A DNA stretch of 37,105 nucleotides from JBECKS01 sp964557005 (GTDB taxonomy: Bacteria; Pseudomonadota; Gammaproteobacteria; Pseudomonadales; JBECKS01), in contig CAZKYI010000014.1 in assembly GCA_964557005.1 (NCBI GenBank), forward strand, positions 1-37,105, written 5' to 3'. Position 1 is the first letter of the stretch; the number at the start of each line of letters is the position of its first letter. Below are positions 23,378 through 31,498 of the stretch, piece after piece. The position numbers were made by a program, and so were the translations under genes. The notes under the pieces are model-generated. The model ran no database searches. It had not been told where the DNA came from and saw only the letters and a program-made list of their open reading frames with translations.

Positions 23378-23454
23378 GGTGGGCGTAGCTCAGTCGGTAG
23401 AGCCCCGGATTGTGATTCCGGTCGTCGTGGGTTCAAGTCCCATCGTCCACCCCA
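23378..23454 (+). tRNA. tRNA-His (anticodon GTG)
   Basis: 77 bases including the extra 5' G (G-1) opposite C73, a hallmark of tRNA-His. Anticodon stem CCGGA/TCCGG with loop TTGTGAT gives GTG. CCA is encoded. Confidence 0.95.
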
Positions 23455-23550
23455 TCTTTATTGTTAATTTTCCAAACGAAAAGCTAAAGCGGTAGTTTCC
23501 TCCTTTTGGCTCGCTTTGTTATGATTTGAGCCAAACAGATTCGGGAGGCG

Positions 23551-24717
23551 ATGATGAGTGCTGAGGTTCAAGGTTCAGATATTCAGGGCATGATGGGCTT
23601 TGCCTTACCCAAAGATGTGATTCCAGATAGCGAAAGGAAAGGTCGCCTCAGAGCTAATACCGCAACCAAAAATTACGCCGATGCTGCGGAGGTGGTCGAT
23701 TTCAAACGCTGTTCACTACGTGATTTAAATAGCGGTTTGTATGCACCTGATTTGTACCGCATGGGCTTCGATAAGGTGGCGCTTTCTTCCAATCAAAAAC
23801 TCATGGCGATTCTGGCCAAAATCAAAGCGCAAGGTGCTTTGGCAGCGGGTGATATTGGCACCATGCGCAAGGCTATTAGCGGCAGTGTATTCAATCTTTC
23901 GAATGGCAAGCGCATTCGTATGTTCTATGTGGCGGGTGAGGGCATACTGGTACGCAGTAGCGGCCCGAACGGTTTGGCGATTCAGCACGACGACACCGTT
24001 CCCACGCATAGCAAACAAGCGGCAGCCATGATGATTCATGGTGATCAGGACGTTTATGGTTTTCCCCTGAAACGGATTATGAAAGGTTTGGCACCCTATG
24101 TGTTCAACCACCGTTCTCCTGATGGTAACAATACGATTTCCCCTGTGAGTTTGGTGAATTTCTGGATTCCGCTCCAGCAAATCAACATGCCCTTGTGTTT
24201 GATGGATAGAAGCACCCTGAATCGTCAGGAACACCAACTACGTTTTGAAATTAATGTCACCGATACGCTGGAACGTAATGCAGAGTACGGCCGTAACGAT
24301 ATTTGGGCTTTCCTGCATGATGCAGGGCAGCGATGGTATTTCAGCTCCGAAATGGATTATCAGCATGCTTATATTTTCGATACTTTGGGCATGGCACACG
24401 GAGCCGCTATTTTGTCTGGTGAGAAAGAAGCCGCGCACTATTTCTTGCGGATTCAGGCTTGCTTGAAGGCACTTTCGGAGCGCGATTATGAAACCTTGCG
24501 GCAGCAAGCGAGCCAGCCAAAGCAGGAACTTCCAGAGCAACTTACCGCCCCCTTGTTGAATGCCATTCGGGAAATGGAAGCATTGCTCGAGCAGGCTGCT
24601 CAGGAGGCTGGGCGTATTATTGAGAATGATCAGGAATGGACAGAGAAAGCCAGCGAAATTCTAAAGCGCTTAACACGAAAATCGATTGAGCTTAGAGCAG
24701 TGGGTGTGGTGTATTAG
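23551..24717 (+). CDS. CmcJ/NvfI-like putative hydroxylase/desaturase family protein
   Basis: A 388-residue soluble protein. The central part resembles the CmcJ/AsaB/NvfI group: VNFWIPLQQINMPLCLMDR matches the family's VNxWRPL...PLAlcD segment, and a later RWYFSSEMDYQHAYIFD matches its RWYYFPxMxxDEALvFk. His163-Gly-Asp165 and His283 (MAHGA) could form a 2-His-1-carboxylate iron site; this is inference. The C-terminal 90 residues are mostly charged helices with a coiled-coil look (EMEALLEQAAQEAGRIIE). Two adjacent ATGs follow GGGAGG; the second (23554) has better spacing. The similarity is recalled, not searched. The gene stands alone between the tRNAs and tig. Confidence 0.5.
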   Translation: MMSAEVQGSDIQGMMGFALPKDVIPDSERKGRLRANTATKNYADAAEVVDFKRCSLRDLNSGLYAPDLYRMGFDKVALSSNQKLMAILAKIKAQGALAAGDIGTMRKAISGSVFNLSNGKRIRMFYVAGEGILVRSSGPNGLAIQHDDTVPTHSKQAAAMMIHGDQDVYGFPLKRIMKGLAPYVFNHRSPDGNNTISPVSLVNFWIPLQQINMPLCLMDRSTLNRQEHQLRFEINVTDTLERNAEYGRNDIWAFLHDAGQRWYFSSEMDYQHAYIFDTLGMAHGAAILSGEKEAAHYFLRIQACLKALSERDYETLRQQASQPKQELPEQLTAPLLNAIREMEALLEQAAQEAGRIIENDQEWTEKASEILKRLTRKSIELRAVGVVY

Positions 24718-24800
24718 TTTCATCTTCTGTTATAGAGTATTGATTGAACTTATGGCACACTCCCGCGCCTTCAAAACAGGGGATAAAGGTCTTATAAAGT

Positions 24801-26114
24801 ATGCAAGTTTCCGTTGAAAACATTAGTACGCTTGAGCGTAAAGTCACAGTGGGTATTCCCGCACAACAAATCGAATCTGCGTTAGCGAATCGTATCAATG
24901 AGGTCTCTCGTACTGCACGTATTGATGGTTTCCGCCCTGGGAAAGTGCCTGTCAAAGTAGTTAAAAAACGCTTTGGGCCAGCTTTGCGTGGTGAAGTGAT
25001 TGAAAAGGCGATTCAGGATTCCATTTTTGAAGCCTTGAGCCAGCAAAACATCAATCCTGCCGGTATGCCTGCGATTGAATCGGTGAGTGGTGAAGAAGGT
25101 CAGGATTTGGAATACGTCGCACGTCTTGAAGTTTTTCCTGAAATTGATTTGGCTGAATTTTCCAAAATAACCATTGAGAAACGTGAATCAGAAATCAGTG
25201 ACAAGGATTTTGAAGAGCGTCTCGAAGAATTGAGAAAGCGTGCGAAGGAATGGAAAGCGGTAGAGCGCGCTGCCAAAAATGGTGATCAGGTCATTATTGA
25301 TTATAAAGGTACGAAGGACGGTGAGGCTTTTGCTGGCGGTAGTGCCGAGAATTCGCCATTGGAATTGGGTTTGGGTCGTATGATTCCAGGTTTTGAAGAT
25401 GGCATTGTGGGAATGAAAGCCGGGGACGAAAAAGATTTGAATTTAAGTTTTCCAGAGACTTACCACGCTGAGGAATTAAAAGGGCAGGCAGTTGTTTTTC
25501 ATATTAAGGTGAACACGGTTAATGAGGCATTTATTCCTGAATTGACTGATGAGCTGGCGAAGAAAATGGGCGTTGAAGCAGGTTTGGATGCTTTCAAGAC
25601 CCAGGTACGTGAGAGCATGAATAGGGAGCTGGAGCAAGCTTTGAAAGGCGATGTAAAACAACAAGTTATGGCCGAATTATCGAAACTGCATGAAGTTGAA
25701 GTTCCACAGGCGGTGGTAAAACAGCAGATTCAGGTCATGAAAAGACAGATGTTCCAGCAATTTGGTGGCGCGCAGATTGACCCTTCGATTTTTCCGGACG
25801 ATATGTTTGCAGATAAGGCAAAGGAAAATGCTGCCTTAAGTTTGGTGCTGAGCAAAATTATTGATGTCAAATCTCTGGCTGCCACTCGTGAAGCTGTCAA
25901 AGCGTACATCGAGAAAATGGCAGAGCAATATGATGATCAGAAGGATGAAATTGTTAAGTACTATATGAACGACAAGTCACGTCATGCTGAAATCGAGGCG
26001 GTAGTGCTCGAAGAACAACTGGTTGATTTGGTGTTGTCTGAAGCCAAGATCAATACTGTAAAAGTTGATTTCAAGACGGCCATAACACCAAGAGCACAAA
26101 CAGAAGAAATTTAG
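24801..26114 (+). CDS. tig: Trigger factor (ribosome-associated chaperone and prolyl isomerase)
   Basis: A 437-residue protein of the usual length. The N-terminal ribosome-binding domain carries the signature GFRPGKVP. A FKBP-type PPIase domain occupies about 160-245 (GDQVIIDYKGTKDGEAFAGG...IPGFEDGIVGMKAGDE). The rest is the helical C-terminal chaperone domain. It binds nascent chains at the ribosome exit. It heads the quality-control block tig-clpP-clpX-lon-hupB-ppiD and is closed off by its own terminator. Confidence 0.97.
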   Translation: MQVSVENISTLERKVTVGIPAQQIESALANRINEVSRTARIDGFRPGKVPVKVVKKRFGPALRGEVIEKAIQDSIFEALSQQNINPAGMPAIESVSGEEGQDLEYVARLEVFPEIDLAEFSKITIEKRESEISDKDFEERLEELRKRAKEWKAVERAAKNGDQVIIDYKGTKDGEAFAGGSAENSPLELGLGRMIPGFEDGIVGMKAGDEKDLNLSFPETYHAEELKGQAVVFHIKVNTVNEAFIPELTDELAKKMGVEAGLDAFKTQVRESMNRELEQALKGDVKQQVMAELSKLHEVEVPQAVVKQQIQVMKRQMFQQFGGAQIDPSIFPDDMFADKAKENAALSLVLSKIIDVKSLAATREAVKAYIEKMAEQYDDQKDEIVKYYMNDKSRHAEIEAVVLEEQLVDLVLSEAKINTVKVDFKTAITPRAQTEEI

Positions 26115-26130
26115 CTTTTCTATTCCTCCA

Positions 26131-26153
26131 GCCTTGAAAGTTTATTTCAAGGC
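26131..26153. repeat. Small hairpin after tig
   Basis: GCCTTGAAA-GTTTA-TTTCAAGGC is a perfect 9-bp stem. There is no T-run, so it is perhaps an mRNA 3' end stabiliser before the terminator. Confidence 0.5.
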
Positions 26154-26170
26154 TCAATTATCCTGAGTCA

Positions 26171-26203
26171 AATAAAACCGCACCTGCTGCGGTTTTATTT
26201 TGC
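26171..26203 (+). terminator. Intrinsic terminator of tig
   Basis: Perfect 12-bp stem AATAAAACCGCA / TGCGGTTTTATT with a 5-base loop. The 3' arm is T-rich and followed by TTTGC. Confidence 0.85.
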
Positions 26204-26221
26204 TTATATTTTGTTCAAAAA

Positions 26222-26251
26222 TTGACTGTATTTATAGCTTATTTCTATTTT
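26222..26251 (+). promoter_or_regulatory. Possible promoter of clpP
   Basis: TTGACT, an 18-base spacer, then TATTTT, between the tig terminator and clpP. The -10 box is weak. No heat-shock (sigma-32) box is evident to me. Confidence 0.4.
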
Positions 26252-26307
26252 GCTTGTACTTGGGTAAAGCATAGGGAAGAATGCTGTTTTTAATTCTGGA
26301 GCGTGCT

Positions 26308-26922
26308 GTGAAAGACTTTTATTCCTCTAATGATATACGCAATGCCTTGGTTCCTATGGTGATAGAGCAATCTGCCCGGGGCGAACGCTCTTTTGATATT
26401 TTCTCTCGCATGCTCAAGGAAAGAGTGGTGTTTCTTGTCGGTGAAGTAGAAGACCATATGGCGAATCTGGTGGTAGCTCAGTTGTTATTTCTGGAAGCGG
26501 ATAATCCAGATAAAGACATCAATCTATATATCAATTCCCCTGGCGGTTCGGTCACGGCAGGCTTGGCGATTTATGACACCATGCAATTCATCAAGAGTGA
26601 TGTGAGCACCATGTGTGTGGGTCAGGCAGCGAGTATGGGAGCTTTCCTTTTAAATGCAGGCGCATCGGGTAAGCGTTATGCCTTGCCTAATTCAAGAATC
26701 ATGATTCATCAACCTTTAGGTGGCTTTCAAGGGCAGGCTTCTGATTTTGAAATTCATGCAAAAGAGATTCTGGATATACGTGCGCGTTTAAATCGCATTA
26801 TGGCTGAGCATAGTGGTCAAGCTTTGGCAGAAATTGAAAGGGCGACTGACCGTGATAATTTTATGACGGCAGAAGCTGCCAAAAATTTCGGGTTAATTGA
26901 TCAGGTAATCACCAGGCGTTAA
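26308..26922 (+). CDS. clpP: ATP-dependent Clp protease proteolytic subunit
   Basis: A serine protease of 204 residues from the GTG start. The triad is Ser109 (QAASMGAF), His134 (MIHQPLGG) and Asp183 (TDRDNF), with the same spacing as in E. coli ClpP. It forms the two-ring degradation chamber used by ClpX. Start choice: GTG at 26308 has GGAG 6 bases upstream and puts 12 residues before ALVPMVIEQ, like E. coli. An in-frame ATG at 26281, preceded by AGGGAAGA, would add nine residues (MLFLILERA). Both are possible. It is followed by clpX. Confidence 0.96.
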   Translation: MKDFYSSNDIRNALVPMVIEQSARGERSFDIFSRMLKERVVFLVGEVEDHMANLVVAQLLFLEADNPDKDINLYINSPGGSVTAGLAIYDTMQFIKSDVSTMCVGQAASMGAFLLNAGASGKRYALPNSRIMIHQPLGGFQGQASDFEIHAKEILDIRARLNRIMAEHSGQALAEIERATDRDNFMTAEAAKNFGLIDQVITRR

Positions 26923-26961
26923 CAGGTTAGCGCTTGATAACCACGCTTAGTCCATAAACTC

Positions 26962-26989
26962 TTGAATGAAGCAATGAATCGTAGATAAT
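26962..26989 (+). promoter_or_regulatory. Possible promoter of clpX
   Basis: TTGAAT, a 16-base spacer, then GATAAT, about 75 bases before the clpX ATG. A hairpin follows in the leader. Confidence 0.4.
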
Positions 26990-27012
26990 CTAGCCACTAT
27001 CACACTGTATAC

Positions 27013-27037
27013 AAGCCTGCTCCGTATGCAGGTTTTT
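27013..27037 (+). terminator. Hairpin with T-run between clpP and clpX
   Basis: AAGCCTGC-TCCGTAT-GCAGGTTT (one G-T pair), the T-run continuing to 27037. Weak terminator or attenuator downstream of the candidate clpX promoter. Confidence 0.5.
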
Positions 27038-27063
27038 GGCAAAAAAATGGCAGAGGTAAGGTC

Positions 27064-28347
27064 ATGGGTAACGACAGAAACAGAGGAGATGATACTGATA
27101 AGCTTTTGTACTGCTCCTTTTGCGGTAAAAGCCAGCATGAAGTGAGGAAGCTGATTGCAGGGCCATCTGTGTTTATTTGTGATGAATGCGTTGACCTGTG
27201 TAATGAAATTATTAGTGAGGAAATTCAAGAAGATAAGGGCGAATCCTCGGGTAATTCATTACCTACACCCAGAGAAATCAGTGCCATTCTTGATGAGTAC
27301 GTGATTGGCCAATCCAGAGCCAAGAAAGTGCTTTCAGTGGCTGTGTATAACCATTACAAACGCCTCCATTCCAGTAAGGGCAAACCTGGTGATGTTGAGT
27401 TGGGAAAAAGTAATATTTTGCTGGTTGGCCCTACGGGTAGCGGCAAGACCTTACTGGCTGAAACTCTGGCGCGTTTGCTGAATGTACCTTTTACGATTGC
27501 CGATGCAACAACACTGACGGAAGCGGGTTATGTCGGTGAAGATGTCGAGAACATCATCCAAAAATTGCTGCAAAAATGTGAGTATGATGTAGAGCGAGCG
27601 CAAATGGGTATCGTTTACATCGATGAAATTGACAAGATTTCCCGTAAATCAGACAACCCTTCAATTACCCGTGATGTGTCTGGCGAAGGTGTACAACAAG
27701 CCTTATTAAAACTGATTGAAGGTACGATAGCCTCGGTTCCGCCACAGGGCGGGCGTAAACACCCTCAACAGGAATTCCTGCAAGTGAATACCGCCAATAT
27801 TCTGTTCATTTGTGGTGGTGCTTTTTCAGGACTCGACAAGATTATTCAGAATCGTTCAGAAAAAAGCGGTATAGGGTTTGGTGCTGAAATCAAAAGTAAG
27901 GAAAGCATTCGCAGTGTAGGTGAAACGCTGGTGGATGTTGAGCCCGAAGACTTGGTGAAATATGGGCTGATTCCTGAATTTGTGGGTCGTTTGCCGGTGA
28001 TTGCTACTCTGGAAGAACTGGATGAAGAAGCGCTGATTAAAATTCTGGTGGAACCCAAAAATTCGCTCGCCAAGCAATATACCAAGCTCTTTGAATTGGA
28101 AAATGTTGAACTGGATTTCAGGGAAGAGGCACTGAGAGCCATTGCTAAAAAAGCCATGAAGCGTAAAACAGGTGCCAGGGGTCTACGCTCGATTCTGGAA
28201 TCTGTGCTTCTGGAAACCATGTATGAAGTGCCATCACAGGACGATGTTTCCAAAGTGGTCATAGATGAAGGTGCGATTACTGGTGAAAGCCAACCACTGG
28301 TTATTTATGAAAGTACCGAGAAGGTATCCAGTAAAAGTGGTAAATAG
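27064..28347 (+). CDS. clpX: ATP-dependent Clp protease ATP-binding subunit ClpX
   Basis: A 427-residue AAA+ unfoldase. The N-terminal zinc-binding domain has Cys17, Cys20, Cys39 and Cys42 (CSFC...CDEC). Walker A LVGPTGSGKT is at about 120-129 and Walker B is IVYIDEIDKI. The pore loop GYVGEDVE, the IGFGAE segment that probably forms the ClpP-docking IGF loop, and the sensor-2 region TGARGLRSI are present. It feeds substrates to ClpP. AGAGG lies about 8 bases before the ATG. Its terminator follows immediately. Confidence 0.98.
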   Translation: MGNDRNRGDDTDKLLYCSFCGKSQHEVRKLIAGPSVFICDECVDLCNEIISEEIQEDKGESSGNSLPTPREISAILDEYVIGQSRAKKVLSVAVYNHYKRLHSSKGKPGDVELGKSNILLVGPTGSGKTLLAETLARLLNVPFTIADATTLTEAGYVGEDVENIIQKLLQKCEYDVERAQMGIVYIDEIDKISRKSDNPSITRDVSGEGVQQALLKLIEGTIASVPPQGGRKHPQQEFLQVNTANILFICGGAFSGLDKIIQNRSEKSGIGFGAEIKSKESIRSVGETLVDVEPEDLVKYGLIPEFVGRLPVIATLEELDEEALIKILVEPKNSLAKQYTKLFELENVELDFREEALRAIAKKAMKRKTGARGLRSILESVLLETMYEVPSQDDVSKVVIDEGAITGESQPLVIYESTEKVSSKSGK

Positions 28348-28354
28348 TCGTTAA

Positions 28355-28378
28355 AGCCTGCGCAAGCGGGCTTTTTTT
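28355..28378 (+). terminator. Intrinsic terminator of clpX
   Basis: AGCCTGC-GCAA-GCGGGCT stem (one T-G pair) with a stable GCAA tetraloop, followed by T7. It ends 24 bases before the lon ATG. Confidence 0.9.
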
Positions 28379-28402
28379 ATCAAGTACACGAGATAATCCC
28401 TC

Positions 28403-30862
28403 ATGGCTGAAGACAGACGTTCTCCCTCCGAAACCAAAAAAGACAACGTGCAATTTGATTTACCTTTGCTGCCTTTGCGCAATGTTGTTGTCTATCCACA
28501 CATGGTACTTCCTCTGTTTGTCGGAAGGGATAAATCCATTAAAGCGCTCGAACGGGCAATGTCGGGTAACAAAAAAATCTTGCTGGTTTCTCAACGCAAG
28601 GAAAATGATGAAGAGTTGAGCAAGGACTCGCTCCACAAGGTTGGTACAGTGGCCAACATTCTCCAGTTATTGCGATTACCAGATGGAACCGTAAAGGTGT
28701 TGGTAGAAGGTGTTTATAGAGCCGAGCTGCTTGCCTTTGACGGTGTTTCAGATTACCTGCGTTGTGATGTGAGTGAAATCAAGGTGAATCCTTTGGGTCG
28801 TTCGCGAGAGGTGGAACTGGTTGGCGAGTTGATGAAGCAATTCAATGAATACGCCAAAGTGTCAAAGAAGATTGCGCCCGAAGTACAAAATTCAATTACC
28901 AGTATTGAAGGTCTTGGGCGTTTGATAGATACGATGGCAGCCCATCTGTCGATAAAACTTGAAGATAAACAGGAATTACTTGAGTGTGGTGATCTGGAAG
29001 AACGTGTCACTCTGATGATTCAGCTCATGTTGAACGAGCTGGATTTGCAGAATGTTGACAAGAAAGTACGCGGCCGCGTCAAAAAACAGATGGAAAAAAG
29101 TCAACGCGAGTACTATCTCAACGAGCAAATGAAGGCAATTCAAAAGGAATTGGGTGATTTGGATGAAGGCGGTCGCAGTGAGCTTGATCAAATTGAAGAT
29201 CGAATCACGAAAGCAGGTATGTCCAAAGAAGCCAGAAACAAGGCTACTACGGAGTTGAATAAACTTAAAATGATGTCGCCCATGTCTGCCGAGGCGACTG
29301 TCGTGCGTGGGTATCTGGACTGGATGATTAACATTCCCTGGCAATCAAAAACCAAGGTGAAGAAAAATCTGGCAGATGCCCAGAAAGTGCTGGATGAAGA
29401 TCATTTTGGGCTGGAGGAAGTCAAAGACAGAATTATTGAATATCTGGCTGTTCAGAGCAGGGTCAAGAAATTAAAAGGGCCGGTTTTGTGTTTGGTCGGC
29501 CCTCCGGGCGTTGGAAAAACTTCATTAGGTCGTTCTATTGCACGTGCTACAGGGCGCAAATATGTCCGCATGGCGTTGGGTGGTGTGCGTGATGAGTCTG
29601 AAATTCGCGGACATCGCCGCACTTATATTGGCGCAATGCCGGGTAAAATTCTGCAAAAGCTTTCCAAAGTTGGTGTGAAGAACCCTCTGTTCTTGCTCGA
29701 TGAAATAGACAAGATGGGCTCTGATATGCGAGGTGATCCGGCCTCAGCGTTATTGGAAGTGCTCGATCCGGAACAAAACAGCAGTTTCAACGATCATTAT
29801 CTGGAGCTGGATTATGACTTGTCCGAAGTGATGTTTGTGTGTACCTCGAATTCAATGAACATTCCGGCACCTCTGCTGGATCGTATGGAAGTCATTCGAT
29901 TACCAGGTTATACCGAGGACGAGAAGACAGCCATCGCCAAGCAATATCTATTACCAAAACAGATTCAATCCAACGGCCTCAAGAACAGTGAAATTGTTGT
30001 GGGTGAGGACACCATCAGGGATTTGATTCGCTATTACACAAGGGAAGCGGGTGTCAGAAATCTTGAGCGTGAAGTCGCCAAGCTTTGCCGCAAAGTTGTT
30101 AAGGAAAAGGTATTGGCAGAAAGTCTCGGTGATAAAACAGGTGCCCAGTCTCAAGTGGTGATTAAGCCAGAGGAGCTGGAAAAATATAGCGGTGTTCGAA
30201 AAACCAGCTTTGGCAAGGCTGAAGAAAAAGATCAAGTAGGTCAGGTTACTGGCCTGGCCTGGACTCAGGTGGGTGGGGAACTGCTCAGTATTGAGGCGGT
30301 CGCTATTCCAGGGAAGGGTCGTATTATCAAAACAGGAAGTCTTGGTGATGTGATGCAGGAATCGATTCAGGCTGCCATGACTGTTGTGCGAAGCCGTTCA
30401 GCAAGTCTGGGCATTCCCAAAAAGATGCATGAAGAGAAGGATATTCATATTCATATGCCCGAAGGTGCAACCCCGAAAGATGGCCCAAGTGCGGGAATCG
30501 GAATGTGTACAGCGGTTGTTTCCGTGTTGACTGGAATACCCGTAAAAGCTGAAGTAGCGATGACGGGTGAGATTACCTTAAGAGGTCAAGTACTTCCTAT
30601 TGGCGGGTTGAAAGAAAAATTATTAGCTGCACATCGTGGTGGAATTAAAACAGTCATCATTCCTGAGGAAAATAAAAGAGACCTCAAGGAAATTCCTCAA
30701 AATGTGAAAGAGAATTTGAATATTATTCCAGTGAAATGGATTGATCAGGTTCTGGAAATTGCGCTTTCGAGTCTGCCACAACCGATTGAAGAAGATGATT
30801 TGATTACTGAAAAATCTATTGAAACCAATGATTTGGATGGTTCTCTGCTCAGTACGCATTGA
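28403..30862 (+). CDS. lon: ATP-dependent protease Lon (LonA)
   Basis: An 819-residue LonA protease. An N-terminal LAN substrate domain (LPLLPLRNVVVYPHMVLPLFVGR) is followed by the AAA+ module with Walker A VGPPGVGKTS and Walker B LFLLDEIDKM, then the C-terminal protease domain with the Ser696-Lys739 dyad (KDGPSAG and GGLKEKLLAAHR). It degrades misfolded and regulatory proteins. The ATG has only a weak upstream ribosome binding site. The leader between the clpX terminator and the ATG is just 24 bases. hupB follows after a 283-base gap. Confidence 0.98.
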   Translation: MAEDRRSPSETKKDNVQFDLPLLPLRNVVVYPHMVLPLFVGRDKSIKALERAMSGNKKILLVSQRKENDEELSKDSLHKVGTVANILQLLRLPDGTVKVLVEGVYRAELLAFDGVSDYLRCDVSEIKVNPLGRSREVELVGELMKQFNEYAKVSKKIAPEVQNSITSIEGLGRLIDTMAAHLSIKLEDKQELLECGDLEERVTLMIQLMLNELDLQNVDKKVRGRVKKQMEKSQREYYLNEQMKAIQKELGDLDEGGRSELDQIEDRITKAGMSKEARNKATTELNKLKMMSPMSAEATVVRGYLDWMINIPWQSKTKVKKNLADAQKVLDEDHFGLEEVKDRIIEYLAVQSRVKKLKGPVLCLVGPPGVGKTSLGRSIARATGRKYVRMALGGVRDESEIRGHRRTYIGAMPGKILQKLSKVGVKNPLFLLDEIDKMGSDMRGDPASALLEVLDPEQNSSFNDHYLELDYDLSEVMFVCTSNSMNIPAPLLDRMEVIRLPGYTEDEKTAIAKQYLLPKQIQSNGLKNSEIVVGEDTIRDLIRYYTREAGVRNLEREVAKLCRKVVKEKVLAESLGDKTGAQSQVVIKPEELEKYSGVRKTSFGKAEEKDQVGQVTGLAWTQVGGELLSIEAVAIPGKGRIIKTGSLGDVMQESIQAAMTVVRSRSASLGIPKKMHEEKDIHIHMPEGATPKDGPSAGIGMCTAVVSVLTGIPVKAEVAMTGEITLRGQVLPIGGLKEKLLAAHRGGIKTVIIPEENKRDLKEIPQNVKENLNIIPVKWIDQVLEIALSSLPQPIEEDDLITEKSIETNDLDGSLLSTH

Positions 30863-31145
30863 ACTGATTAGAATTGACTATTGAAAGTTAAATCAAAGTG
30901 TGAATTAGCTCGCGGGAACTTGTTGGAAACCCTGTATTTATAAGGCTTTTCTCTTGACACTCGCTTGCGCACATTGGTATAAAGGCTGGGTTTTTTAGAG
31001 AAGCAACTGCACATTTTAAGCAGTGCGTACCATAAAAATATAAACACTGATTTTCATTTTGTGTTTGTTTGAGTGAAGGAATTTTTTTAAACTTTCGATT
31101 CAATAAAACACATATCCATTCAAAATTAATAATAAGGGGAACGGC
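30863..31145 (+). other. Intergenic leader region between lon and hupB
   Basis: This 283-base AT-rich gap holds a strong promoter (30954-30983) and a long leader of about 155 bases for hupB. I see no terminator for lon and no gene here. Confidence 0.6.
30954..30983 (+). promoter_or_regulatory. Sigma-70 promoter of hupB
   Basis: Consensus TTGACA, an 18-base spacer and TATAAA. The expected transcription start is near 30990, leaving a long AT-rich leader before hupB. Confidence 0.7.
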
Positions 31146-31418
31146 GTGAACAAGTCTGAACTTATCGATTCAATTGCAGCAGCATCTGACATTTCAAAAG
31201 CAGCGGCTGGCCGGGCGCTGGATGCAGCTTTAGATACTATTACTAATGCTTTAAAAGATGGAGACCAGGTGGCTCTGGTTGGCTTTGGAACTTTTCAGGT
31301 AAAAGAGCGTGCAGCTCGCACAGGTCGCAACCCACAAACGGGTGCAACCATTCAGATTAAAGCAGCTAAAGTGCCAGGTTTTAAGGCAGGTAAAGCTTTA
31401 AAAGATGCGGTGAACTAA
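31146..31418 (+). CDS. hupB: DNA-binding protein HU-beta
   Basis: A 90-residue HU protein, full length. It begins MNKSELIDSIA, has the GFGTF turn and the DNA-binding arm RTGRNPQTGATI, and ends FKAGKALKDAVN. It bends and compacts DNA nonspecifically as a dimer. GTG start with AAGGGG about 8 bases upstream. It has its own promoter and terminator. Its location between lon and ppiD is the same as in E. coli, supporting the beta form. Confidence 0.97.
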   Translation: MNKSELIDSIAAASDISKAAAGRALDAALDTITNALKDGDQVALVGFGTFQVKERAARTGRNPQTGATIQIKAAKVPGFKAGKALKDAVN

Positions 31419-31440
31419 TTTAAGGTTGTAGTGTTAAAAA

Positions 31441-31466
31441 AGCGCGGATTACCGCGCTTTTTTTTT
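31441..31466 (+). terminator. Intrinsic terminator of hupB
   Basis: AGCGCGG-ATTA-CCGCGCT perfect stem, preceded by A-rich sequence and followed by T9. Confidence 0.95.
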
Positions 31467-31498
31467 GATAACTGGAAGACGGTATTAAGGGTAAAGCT

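Noticed and set aside
30888..31103. A 71-codon minus-strand frame in the lon-hupB gap
   Set aside because: It covers the hupB promoter and leader and has no recognisable sequence; more likely chance.
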